From Chloroflexota bacterium (GTDB lineage Bacteria > Chloroflexota > Dehalococcoidia > GIF9 > UBA5629): 38,174 nt of DNA. Shown one piece after another: positions 8,600-17,889 of the stretch; position 1 is the stretch's first letter, and every line of letters starts with the position of its first letter. Both the position numbers and the translations under genes were made by a program. Where the stretch lies: contig VGNY01000008.1 in the NCBI GenBank assembly GCA_016865895.1, positions 1-38,174 on the forward strand, read 5' to 3'. Under the pieces are notes generated by a model. The model ran no database searches and was not told where the DNA came from. It was given only the letters and a program-made list of their open reading frames with translations.

Positions 8600-11134
8600 T
8601 TAATCTAGGTCTGCCTCGAGCGCTGATACAAAATCCTGATACTTGCCATCTCTTAGCCTTTGGAAAAATAAGTCATAGCTCTCCGGGGAAAGGATTTTGA
8701 AATAATAGTGTTGCCCTGTTGGTAAGCTATTAACTCTATTAAAATGCTCTCTGGCATACTTTAGCTTCGCTTTATTTTCGTCGGAAACATCTCCGTCTGC
8801 TTTGATCTCAATGACTAGAATATCTTGACCTATTTTAATAAAGAAGTCGGGGTTAAAGCTTCCTTGCTTGGGGTGTTCGCCTTTTCGCCACGAGTAGTTG
8901 ATGCTATAAAATCCAATATCAGGAGATTTCACCCAAGCGTCTATATATTTGGCATTTTCTTCGCTGACCAGTCTCTTAATGAAGTCCCTCTCGGGTTTGT
9001 AAGAGGCAAAAACCATGTTGAGCGGAGTTTTGAAATTGAAGACGTTCTCCACCTGTTGCAACGAGCGGACCAACCGGTTTTCGTCCTCCAGTAGTTCTAT
9101 CAGCAGCTTTCTATTCTCTTCGTTTTCTTCCTTGAGGGAATAATCATCAAAAAATATGCTGCTGTCTCTCCTTAAAGCTCCTATGCCAAGGCTGCCTTTG
9201 TTGATATCTTTGTCATCTGTGTGGATAGAATAAAGGTTCTCTATATCTGCCTCAACTTCATATCTTAGGCTTTTGGCGCTCTTTCTTTGTATTACACCAA
9301 ATGCTTGGAGAAACCTTTGTTTATTTTCCTGACTGACTAAATCATCTTCTTCACCCTTTCTTGCTAGCGAATTTCGCACAATGGCTAGGATTTTATCAAA
9401 GGGGTACTTCTGGCTGTAGTTTGTTCCCAACTCCAAGTCGTAACTCTTTAGCTTGTTGAATACATCCTGAGCCACTTCTTCAGCAGGATACATCTTATAT
9501 TCAATAGCTGTTTTCTTTGGCTTCTGCTCCTCGGTCACAGCTCGCTCATAAATAGTCTGACTTTCACTTACCCTATCTTGAGTGCTGATAGTAATGAAGC
9601 CTTTGCTAAAAACATATTCCTTAACCTGAGGTGTCTCCACCACTTTTGGCGTTCTGTCGTAGTTGATGTTATGCAGTACAAAGTTGTAGTCTTTATCTTT
9701 CGGTATGGGATAACTATACAACCTCTTTTCAATTTCGAGGACTTCGTTGACCAGATGCCTGATGCTACTTGACCATTTATCATGATTGAAGACTGTAACT
9801 ACTGGCTGTTCGCCTTTATATTGCGATGGAATACGTAAGCCTCGTCCCAACACCTGTGCAATCAAAAGCTTTGAATTGAAAGCACGCTCTTCGTGGGGAA
9901 CAATCTGGCACACATTCTGCACATCCCAGCCCTCCGACAGCATGCTGACTGAGGTAATCCACTCAACAGGATTATTCTTGGCATCGACATCTTTCAGTTT
10001 TGGCATGTTGCCCTTGTGCTCGCTGGCTGAAGTGACAATCAAGACTTTGCTGGTTGCAGCTTCCTTGCTTATGTTTTCCTTATCAGCCAGGAAATCTATT
10101 AAGTCATCGGTCAACCTTTTACAAGCAGCGATATCCTTAGTAACCAATATAGTTAGAGGCTTTATCAGGCGATACTTTAAGGCTTTATTTTGAATTTGAT
10201 TGTCGTAAATCTTCTGGAATTTCTCCTCTTTGGTGTGTGAGACATCTTCAGCAACATAGTCAATCGTTTTGACAAACCTTTTCTCAATAGACTCTCGCAG
10301 GGAGAAGCGATAGACAACATCAGTAAAATACTCATTACCCACATAGCAGGTTCCTGAATCACCCACGATATACTTGAAGTTGTATTTAGGGTCTAATAAA
10401 AACTCCTTCCACTTTTTCAAAGCCCAATCCCGAGCTGGTGGATTAGCCATATGATGTACTTCATCATTCACAACCAGTGCCCGCTCTCCTTTCCCAGCCA
10501 AGCTATCCTCAATAGCAGACTTGGTTCTCTCGTATGTAGCATGTATATTCTCTATGCAAATATCTCCACTTTGGATTGTTTGAGAAGCGTTGATAATTCG
10601 TGGATTGGAGATTACTGGCGAATCCGGCAGTAAATCCTTTAACGTTCTATTGGCCGACAAGCTTTTGAATTTCTCAGTCAGCCCTGCTTCAATGGTATTT
10701 GAGGGGCAAAGAACAAGAACCTGGTCCACCGCTCCTTCAGCCAGCATTATTCGGGCAATGCCATATATCACAAAGCTCTTGCCAGTGGCTGTAGCCAAAT
10801 CGAGAGAACAGGAAAGCTTGTCTGAGAGCTGCAGGTGCTTGTGGAAGTCGTCAAATGATGAATATACTTGTTGTAGGATTGGGTTTTGCCGGTAATTTTC
10901 CTGTGCCAAGTCTGTTAGGTTGTTATACCGTCCTCCGAGAAAATAACGAAGAACCTCTCTTATAGCTTCTTTCTGATAGTCTCTATCTCCGCAGAGAGCA
11001 TCAAGGAAATCCTCGTATCTGTTTATATCAAATTTTGTTGGGTCAATATTTGCCGAGACCTTCAACACTAAATCCTGATTTTTGACCAGTTGCCTGTCTG
11101 TAATCATCTTATCCCGCTTGGTTAGCAGAGTCAC
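8600..11134 (-). CDS. res: Type III restriction-like R subunit: SF2 DEAD/DEAH helicase with C-terminal PD-(D/E)xK nuclease
   Basis: Walker A-like ATATGKSFVIYG, DEVHH box (VNDEVHHMANPPARDWA), helicase motif VI-like AQVLGRGLRIP, C-terminal NPDFFIKIGQDILVIEIKADGD. GTG start overlaps the hicA stop by 4 nt. Confidence 0.88.
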   Translation of the reverse strand: MTLLTKRDKMITDRQLVKNQDLVLKVSANIDPTKFDINRYEDFLDALCGDRDYQKEAIREVLRYFLGGRYNNLTDLAQENYRQNPILQQVYSSFDDFHKHLQLSDKLSCSLDLATATGKSFVIYGIARIMLAEGAVDQVLVLCPSNTIEAGLTEKFKSLSANRTLKDLLPDSPVISNPRIINASQTIQSGDICIENIHATYERTKSAIEDSLAGKGERALVVNDEVHHMANPPARDWALKKWKEFLLDPKYNFKYIVGDSGTCYVGNEYFTDVVYRFSLRESIEKRFVKTIDYVAEDVSHTKEEKFQKIYDNQIQNKALKYRLIKPLTILVTKDIAACKRLTDDLIDFLADKENISKEAATSKVLIVTSASEHKGNMPKLKDVDAKNNPVEWITSVSMLSEGWDVQNVCQIVPHEERAFNSKLLIAQVLGRGLRIPSQYKGEQPVVTVFNHDKWSSSIRHLVNEVLEIEKRLYSYPIPKDKDYNFVLHNINYDRTPKVVETPQVKEYVFSKGFITISTQDRVSESQTIYERAVTEEQKPKKTAIEYKMYPAEEVAQDVFNKLKSYDLELGTNYSQKYPFDKILAIVRNSLARKGEEDDLVSQENKQRFLQAFGVIQRKSAKSLRYEVEADIENLYSIHTDDKDINKGSLGIGALRRDSSIFFDDYSLKEENEENRKLLIELLEDENRLVRSLQQVENVFNFKTPLNMVFASYKPERDFIKRLVSEENAKYIDAWVKSPDIGFYSINYSWRKGEHPKQGSFNPDFFIKIGQDILVIEIKADGDVSDENKAKLKYAREHFNRVNSLPTGQHYYFKILSPESYDLFFQRLRDGKYQDFVSALEADLD

Positions 11135-11352
11135 AGCAACCTGTTAAATTCGGCTACTGACAATCCTGCCTGTCGAATAATCGCTCGCAGTGTTCCTCGG
11201 TCTAGCTCCTTATGCAAAGGCACAACTACCTGGCAAAATGGTTCATCTCGCCTCAGTGTCACATGACTGCCTTCTTGTCTCTTAAAACGAAATCCCACTT
11301 TTTCTAAAGCCTTTATGCAGTCTTTACCTGATAAGGCAGGAAGCTTGCTCAT
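11131..11352 (-). CDS. hicA: HicA family toxin (mRNA interferase); start trimmed from the track ORF
   Basis: MSKLPALSGKDCIKALEKVGFRFKRQEGSHVTLRRDEPFCQVVVPLHKELDRGTLRAIIRQAGLSVAEFNRLL; HicA GSH motif; ATGA overlap with hicB. Confidence 0.93.
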   Translation of the reverse strand: MSKLPALSGKDCIKALEKVGFRFKRQEGSHVTLRRDEPFCQVVVPLHKELDRGTLRAIIRQAGLSVAEFNRLL

Positions 11353-11555
11353 ACCACTACCACTGATACCTCGAACCTCTCTTCGGGTACAGGAAGGTTG
11401 TCCTCTTCGAGGGCGTGGACGTAGCAATTTATAGCTTCCTTGATATTTTTAATTGCTTCCTCTTTTGTCTTCCCTTGGCTGATGCAGCCGGGCAAACTTG
11501 GACATTCCACTACCCAATAAACATCCTCACCTGGATATATAATGACTTCTCTCAT
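11349..11555 (-). CDS. hicB: HicB family antitoxin
   Basis: MREVIIYPGEDVYWVVECPSLPGCISQGKTKEEAIKNIKEAINCYVHAL...; typical HicB partial RNase H fold; RBS ggaggg upstream. Confidence 0.93.
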   Translation of the reverse strand: MREVIIYPGEDVYWVVECPSLPGCISQGKTKEEAIKNIKEAINCYVHALEEDNLPVPEERFEVSVVVV

Positions 11556-11639
11556 TTTGCCCTCCTATCTAATTTTGCCAACATTTAGAACTATATGCCT
11601 TACCACTGAAAACAAAGGCTCTTATTCTTCCTTTGACGG

Positions 11640-13589
11640 TCAATCGTTTCTAAGATCGATAATATGAGTAATGATATTATTTAGTGTCTTGCTCACCCTG
11701 TTCTGCTTCTGTGCTTCCTTAATAATCTCTTCAATAACTGTTGGATTCTTGCAAGTATCATCCTTCTTTAAACCTAGCTGCCCACACAATGCTCCAAGAG
11801 CGTCATTATAGAAGTCCTCACCAATTTCGTCACAAAGCGTCGAGGTCATGTTTTTCTTAAAGCAAGCGAAATTCCCTGTTACCTTCTCCGGCCAATCCTC
11901 AATAGGCTCGTTATGGAGTCTTAATAGTCGATGATTATCTTCAGCTTTGGCATCTTTCTTCTCACAGTCGCTGTCCCATATAGTGTATACTTTGATCTGC
12001 AAGCTACTAAAAATGGCAGTCGCCTTATCAAGATTACCTTTTCCCATGCATGGGATAACTGAAATTCCCAGGCTCTCCAAATTATGCCCTGCAGCGTTGG
12101 CAATCCCAAGTATTATAGCCCGATCCTCTTCTCCTTCAACTAAGACAGCTACATCAGCAAAGAATCCTTCATTCATCCACGGGGTCATAAGCGTTTGAAG
12201 GCGTGGTGACAACGTCTTACCTGTATAAGTGTCTTCAGGCTTGCCGTCAGCCTTTTCAATGATTTTCGCTACATCATCACGAGTAGTATAAAATACCTTT
12301 GTCTGCTTCGGCTCACCTTGTGCTCTTGACATTTTGCGAAGTGCACGCACACAATCAAGCTTTTCAACATCCACAAACAAAGGGGAATGTGTGCTATAGA
12401 TGATTTGTGTTTGCTCTGCTACCCCCTTAACGCTCCCCATCGCCAGTTGCAGTAGAATCTTGGATAGATGCCGCTGTCGATTCGGATGCTGATACAGTTC
12501 TGGTTCCTCAATACCGAGAATAAGGTTTGGCATCTTGAGCATCAGTTTTCCTTCAATGTTCTGTGCTTCTGCTACACCCTCCGTTCTCGGAGCTTGGGCA
12601 TGAGCAAGGTGTTGCAGCATGGTAAGAATAAAGGCCCGTTGAACACCATGACCAGCGTGGCTTACCGATGAAGGATACTCATCCTCTACAAGCTTGGTAT
12701 CAGCCCTTGGCATTGGAATCTCGATGCCATCTCCCTTTAGCCAAGTTAACCTGACAGCTGCGTCTGGAACATACATTTGGAGAGTTTTGCTAAGATCGAG
12801 CTCAAGGCTTTGTAGCTCAACAAGCTTTTCGGGATCCATGATTTCGTCATACCGTTTTTGCATATCTTCCTGTAGCTCCCTCATATCTTGTCGTTGTGCC
12901 AAAGTGCTGCGCACAACCAAGTCCATGATATTGGATATGACTGTGCCCCTACCCTCGGCTGCGTCTTCAGAAGCATCCCGCACCGCCGGGATCAAAAGGA
13001 AACGCGTGTAGCGCTCAAGATGGGCTTCACCAACCTCTTTGAAGCCAAAAAACTGTCCCTCATCAGGTTGTCGCGAACACTGCTCAGGATGCGACTCTTC
13101 CCAATTCTTCAGCACCTCGTTGGCCTCGTTCTGATTTGTATAGGATGGCAACTCAGGATAGCCGCCACGTAGTTTATTATATTCCACCCTGAGGTTACCT
13201 CCAGTTGCTCTTCGGAAGGAATCGAATTCTGGGTTTTGAAGTCTCATTCCGTGATATTTCTGACTACTTTTTCCCGGAGGCCATTCCATCATTTTCTTAA
13301 CAGCCAGTTCCCCACCCTCAACATATTTCTGGAAGAGCTTCTTTTCTTCCTCAATCAAATTGGTAAATGTCATGGTAATTGAGATGGGTTGTGAAGTCTG
13401 CCGTGCATAAAAGTCCTCGTCAGTATACTTAGCACTCACCTCATAGAATGCGTCTAGGGCGTGTAGAAACGAAGATTTCCCGGAACCGTTTGGCCCGACG
13501 AGAACTGTCAACAGCTTGCAAGGTAGAGTCTCATCTCGGATTGAACGGAAGTTTTGTACGCGCACCGATTTGACGATCACGGTTGCCAC
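11640..13589 (-). CDS. OLD family ATP-dependent nuclease (AAA ATPase + TOPRIM)
   Basis: Walker A VGPNGSGKSSFLHALDAFYE; ABC-like GIEEPELYQHPNRQR; YSTHSPLFVDVEKLD; TOPRIM VLVEGEEDRAIILG...IWDSD. GTG start. Confidence 0.92.
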   Translation of the reverse strand: MATVIVKSVRVQNFRSIRDETLPCKLLTVLVGPNGSGKSSFLHALDAFYEVSAKYTDEDFYARQTSQPISITMTFTNLIEEEKKLFQKYVEGGELAVKKMMEWPPGKSSQKYHGMRLQNPEFDSFRRATGGNLRVEYNKLRGGYPELPSYTNQNEANEVLKNWEESHPEQCSRQPDEGQFFGFKEVGEAHLERYTRFLLIPAVRDASEDAAEGRGTVISNIMDLVVRSTLAQRQDMRELQEDMQKRYDEIMDPEKLVELQSLELDLSKTLQMYVPDAAVRLTWLKGDGIEIPMPRADTKLVEDEYPSSVSHAGHGVQRAFILTMLQHLAHAQAPRTEGVAEAQNIEGKLMLKMPNLILGIEEPELYQHPNRQRHLSKILLQLAMGSVKGVAEQTQIIYSTHSPLFVDVEKLDCVRALRKMSRAQGEPKQTKVFYTTRDDVAKIIEKADGKPEDTYTGKTLSPRLQTLMTPWMNEGFFADVAVLVEGEEDRAIILGIANAAGHNLESLGISVIPCMGKGNLDKATAIFSSLQIKVYTIWDSDCEKKDAKAEDNHRLLRLHNEPIEDWPEKVTGNFACFKKNMTSTLCDEIGEDFYNDALGALCGQLGLKKDDTCKNPTVIEEIIKEAQKQNRVSKTLNNIITHIIDLRND

Positions 13590-13590
13590 C

Positions 13591-13806
13591 TCATCGAATT
13601 TTCGCCCACCGGTATCGATCCTTTACATAGCGGTGAAAGTAAGAGCCGTGAGAAGATGCGTGCATCAGTTCGTCATATATAGATTGAGGGACATCAAAGT
13701 ATTGGTATACACCACCACTATGGAACTCAATTTCCAAAGTGCGTGACTCAGAATCATAGCCGATAGAACTTATATTGCTTGAACTGACAGATTCACGTTT
13801 CATCAT
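13591..13806 (-). CDS. KTSC domain small protein
   Basis: VSSSNISSIGYDSESRTLEIEFHSGGVYQYFDVPQSIYDELMHASSHGSYFHRYVKDRYRWAKIR fits the KTSC domain pattern; 1 nt separates its stop from the OLD start. Confidence 0.85.
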   Translation of the reverse strand: MMKRESVSSSNISSIGYDSESRTLEIEFHSGGVYQYFDVPQSIYDELMHASSHGSYFHRYVKDRYRWAKIR

Positions 13807-13827
13807 TTAACCCCCAAGTGTAGCATC

Positions 13828-15984
13828 CTATATTGATTCGCGCTTCCTTCTATTAAAATCTTTTTGGATCTTAACCTCTCGCTTCTCGTTGCCGAAGATG
13901 TCTATGTAGATGAGCATCATCTGCCCATTAAGCTTAGACGAGTCAAAGTGTATTTCATAGCCTTGTTTTTTTAGGTCTTCGGCATAGAAAACATCGTCAA
14001 AGTTGAAGACCTCCCCATCGTAGTTGTAGTCCACCATCACCATAGACAGAGTCTCGAAGTTTTGGAAATGGAGTGGCTTTTTGGAGATGATGTTGCTTTC
14101 AAATCTAGTGATTTTGATTACAGCATCCTTGCTACTATGTCCTAAACTTGCCTGTCCTCTGGGTTTATCCAGATAGTACTCACAGTCAACCTCTGGAATC
14201 TGAATGAAATCGAAGCCTACAGCATCAACAGTGTCATTGACATCCATCTCGCTAACAGGCTGCTTGATGTGGGTAAAGCCTTTACGATGCAGCTCGTCAA
14301 TTATGGAATAGGGAATCCGCAATACAAAATATCTTGTGTTTCCCTTCTCGATGTAATCTTCTAGGAACATAACACTTGCTGCCGGAGCGATGACGAAAAA
14401 CCTTCTGCCTATTCTGTCACCCAAAATGGAGTGGAGATCATCAATAAAGCCCCTGTCTAGAACGGCATCTTTATGCTTTTTGTAATCAAAAACGAGGACA
14501 TCATCTGCTCCCAAGTAGCCATCCAGCTCTACTCCAGCAATTCGGTGCTTTTCATCCCGACACTGAAACAGCTTCAGGACAAAGCTACGATATTCCTCCC
14601 AGGGGAGTTTCTTAATCATCCGGTAGTCATAGAGTCCAGCATTGTATAGAGTAAATGGCTTAGGCTTCAGTGGCTTGCCCTTGTTTCCAATCTCCTCCTT
14701 TAGATTAAGGAGGCGCTTTTGCATGGTATAAACAGCTAGCTTCCCACAATCAATCATAATCCATCTTCTGCCAAGCTTCTCTGCTACAGCTCCAGTAGTT
14801 CCAGAGCCAGCGAAGGCGTCAAGGACAATATCTCCTTCGTCTGCTTTGTTAGAAGATAGCTCAATTATGCGTTCCAGTAACTCCTCAGAATTCTCAGTGG
14901 GGAAGCCTGTTGAACGTGAGTAAGATTCAATGTCTAGCCAAATATTGCTTATCTTCCTTTCAGAAGCACCGAGGTATTCCACTACGAAATTTCCATTTCT
15001 GCACGTTAAGCAATTCTCCAAATTCTCAACACCATGGACATAGGTTTCGGTTGTAACGTCGTAAAACTTGAACCGATGCTCCTTCTGCTTCATTCTTCGA
15101 AATAGGCCATGATTTGATTTCGCTTGGTAATATCGGGCGCCACAACTCCTGCACCTTAGTCTTAAATAAAATTCCCTAAGTAGCCTATCCACAGTAGACT
15201 GGATCAAAGCGAAATGCTGTCCTGCGGGTGGTGACAATGTTTTACCAAGAAATACACGCTCTCTCGGGTGTCTATCGCCAGCCATCAAGAAGGATGTCCA
15301 CTTTATTTCCGAGACTGGACGCCTAACCTTGACCTCACGGAAAACAAAATTTGATGACCTTGAATACCATAAGATAAGGTCATTATCTACTTCCATTTTC
15401 TCTCGAGCGCCAGCTATGTTTCTTCCTCTACTCACTACGATTTCGTTTCTAAAATTGTTCTTCCCAAAAACCTCATCCATTATCGCCTTAAGATAATGCC
15501 CAAAATGATAGTCTGTTCTGACATAGATGCTGCCGTCAGCAGCCAGAATTTCCCTTAAGAACACCAGCCTTTTCCTCAAGAACTCTATAAATTTAGCTCC
15601 TTGCAGTTTAGCTGAGTAGGCTGGAGCTTCGCCTCTGGCATTATAAACATCTCCGGTGCCAAAAGGCGGGTCAATATAAATGAGCCTAACCCTCCCCTTC
15701 ACTTCAGGGTCATTCATTAGAGTCTTAAGCACCTGAAGGTTATCGCCGAAGATGAGCTTGTTTGTCCAGCCGTCGCCGTTATTGCCAAAGGTCTTTACCG
15801 GTTGTAATGGCACACCCATTGTATCGGCGAGGATGTCCTCTTCGCGCTCCTTATCGGCATAGGTAAGCTCATATTCCTTCTTGGTCTCAAATGGAATTAT
15901 ATGACGATAGCTATCAGGAAGTTGTTTGCCTTCCTTAAGACAGCGAGTGATAAATTTAATTTCCTCTTCGCTCAGCCGAACCAT
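13828..15984 (-). CDS. mod: Type III-like adenine-N6 DNA methyltransferase (Mod), with a zinc-ribbon-like insertion
   Basis: LIFGDNLQVLKTL...LIYIDPPFGTGDVYNARGE (motif IV DPPF), VLDAFAGSGTTGAVAEKLGRRWIMIDCGKLA (motif I); CRSCGARYY...CLTCRNG insertion. Confidence 0.92.
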   Translation of the reverse strand: MVRLSEEEIKFITRCLKEGKQLPDSYRHIIPFETKKEYELTYADKEREEDILADTMGVPLQPVKTFGNNGDGWTNKLIFGDNLQVLKTLMNDPEVKGRVRLIYIDPPFGTGDVYNARGEAPAYSAKLQGAKFIEFLRKRLVFLREILAADGSIYVRTDYHFGHYLKAIMDEVFGKNNFRNEIVVSRGRNIAGAREKMEVDNDLILWYSRSSNFVFREVKVRRPVSEIKWTSFLMAGDRHPRERVFLGKTLSPPAGQHFALIQSTVDRLLREFYLRLRCRSCGARYYQAKSNHGLFRRMKQKEHRFKFYDVTTETYVHGVENLENCLTCRNGNFVVEYLGASERKISNIWLDIESYSRSTGFPTENSEELLERIIELSSNKADEGDIVLDAFAGSGTTGAVAEKLGRRWIMIDCGKLAVYTMQKRLLNLKEEIGNKGKPLKPKPFTLYNAGLYDYRMIKKLPWEEYRSFVLKLFQCRDEKHRIAGVELDGYLGADDVLVFDYKKHKDAVLDRGFIDDLHSILGDRIGRRFFVIAPAASVMFLEDYIEKGNTRYFVLRIPYSIIDELHRKGFTHIKQPVSEMDVNDTVDAVGFDFIQIPEVDCEYYLDKPRGQASLGHSSKDAVIKITRFESNIISKKPLHFQNFETLSMVMVDYNYDGEVFNFDDVFYAEDLKKQGYEIHFDSSKLNGQMMLIYIDIFGNEKREVKIQKDFNRRKRESI

Positions 15985-16269
15985 AACATCCTCTGTTTTG
16001 AGATAAGGTCATTTAAACATTCCAAATAATTCACACACCTAACCTTACAACTCTCGTTGCCATAGATTCATTATAGCTTGAGCATCCAATCAAAGACAAG
16101 AACGTATCTCTTAAGGTTTGCATCTTTTAGCGGATTGCGTAATCAGGGTAAGGATGTAAGTGTGCTTGGCTTACATCAAATACCCCTATATATCCATCTT
16201 TTACACTCTTATTTATTATTGGTGGGCACATTTCCATAAATTCCCGAGGACTTTACCCACAGGGATTTT

Positions 16270-17019
16270 TTAACCTAGCCCCTCCAGGAAGGCGACAACG
16301 TTCTTACCCAGGACACTGTGGTTATAGCCACCTTCCAGAACAGCAAATCTCCTTCCTTTGCAGTTCTTTTCAGCAGCTTCTTTAACCAATCTCCCGATCG
16401 TTCGGTAATCGTCAGTGGTAAGCTGTCCACCCCAGTCTTCGATATGACGGTCGAACCCGGCCGAAACTGCTAGAATGGAGTAGTCTTTTTCCTCCTGGAA
16501 TTTTTTTACTATCTCTTCCACGAACTCCTCTCGCCCCCGGGCTGCTGGTTGGAAGTATTTAATCCTGCTCCCAGCGAAAATATTGCTGGTGCCGTCTCCG
16601 AAATGCAGGTCAAAATCCAAAATCAAAGCTCCTTCAATCAGGTTTTCTTCCTGAAGCTTGGCTAAAGCCACGGCGATATTGTTAAAGAAGCAGAAACCCC
16701 AGCAATGGTCACGGCTGGCATGGTGTCCCGGCGGTCTAATCAGGCCAAAACTGACCTCACCTTCCATAGCCATCTGAGCCGCTTTAATAGCTCCGCCGGC
16801 AGCCAGGCAGGCAATATCATAAAGATGTCTATCTCTTCTGATTGACTCAATGTGGTACTGACTGTGGACTCGCTTTAAGTCATCTTCCGAGACCACATCA
16901 GGTTCAACGAAGTCATATTTTCCCTCAAGTTCCTTTAGAATCGCCTCCATTCTCCCACCGCTGGCAGCAGGGTCAGATGCATAAACTTCAGTATATCGAG
17001 GATGGTAGATTATTTTCAT
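16270..17019 (-). CDS. Histone deacetylase / acetoin utilisation (AcuC-like) family deacetylase
   Basis: RPPGHHASRDHCWGFCFFNNIAVALAKL...ALILDFDLHFGDGT...VSAGFDRH...LEGGYN. Confidence 0.9.
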   Translation of the reverse strand: MKIIYHPRYTEVYASDPAASGGRMEAILKELEGKYDFVEPDVVSEDDLKRVHSQYHIESIRRDRHLYDIACLAAGGAIKAAQMAMEGEVSFGLIRPPGHHASRDHCWGFCFFNNIAVALAKLQEENLIEGALILDFDLHFGDGTSNIFAGSRIKYFQPAARGREEFVEEIVKKFQEEKDYSILAVSAGFDRHIEDWGGQLTTDDYRTIGRLVKEAAEKNCKGRRFAVLEGGYNHSVLGKNVVAFLEGLG

Positions 17020-17049
17020 TCCATCTCACCTAACAGCGAAAACCCAGCA

Positions 17050-17682
17050 TTAAATCCACTTCAAAATGCCCACAAACAAAATCAGGCAACTGATATCAAA
17101 GGCGAATATCACACCCACCGTAATGACTTTCTTCTTGACGCTCTCCATGTCGAATACCCAGAATGAAACCAAGAAGAAGCAAAGGTATCCTACCAGGAAA
17201 ATCAGCCACGGTGCACCTCTGCTCCACCATGAATAGTCCCAGGTAAGCGCACCGACGGCATTCAACAGATACTCAACGAAGACACAAAATACAGCGCCGA
17301 CGATAGCAAAAAGCAGTCGGTTGGGAATGCCCAGCACCTTCATTTTCTTGTCTTTAGGCAACATCTTGCTGAAGCCGATGCCAGCAATAGCGAACATAAA
17401 GCAAATCTCGATGTTCAGGCCAGCCAAAATCAAGTAGGCTGTTTGTCCTGGGGCACCCCAAACCGGGGCATATTGGGTGAAATGTAAGACCAGCCCATTC
17501 CAAATCTCATTGAACCAGTCCATGCCCCAGAATGCCAAACCAGCGAACACCAGGCTCCAGTTTCTCTTTTCAATCTCATTGGCATACACTAACACGACAA
17601 GAGCAAAGAGCGGGATGACATATCATTGAAACAGGCTTCCATCACGCAATATGCTCAAGGCTTGCTGGGCTGACTCTGTCAT
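17050..17682 (-). pseudogene. Polytopic membrane protein interrupted by in-frame TGA at codon 20 (17623-17625); track shows only the downstream part (17050..17595)
   Basis: Full frame reads MTESAQQALSILRDGSLFQ*YVIPLFALVVLVYANEIEKRNWSLVFAGLAFWGMDWFNEI...; ATG at 17682 has a ggaggtg RBS. Confidence 0.65.
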
Positions 17683-17889
17683 GATGCACCTCCATCTGTA
17701 TGACTATGTATAAAAAATCGCAATTGCTTTAGTATGCAGCGAATGCCATTATACACCCAGGTTGAGGCGAAACGGAATACCTACAGCTTTGCATACTCTC
17801 AGATTGATTGACGCAAATCCTCACCCCTGATAGAATGGCAACCTGCTAAACAAGTTGAATTACAAAACCACGAATAAAAGACGCTTTAT

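Noticed and set aside
8600-13589. Canonical Gabija (GajAB) system
   Set aside because: The OLD/TOPRIM protein is GajA-like, but the helicase is a type III Res-type SF2 protein with a C-terminal nuclease and not a UvrD-like GajB.
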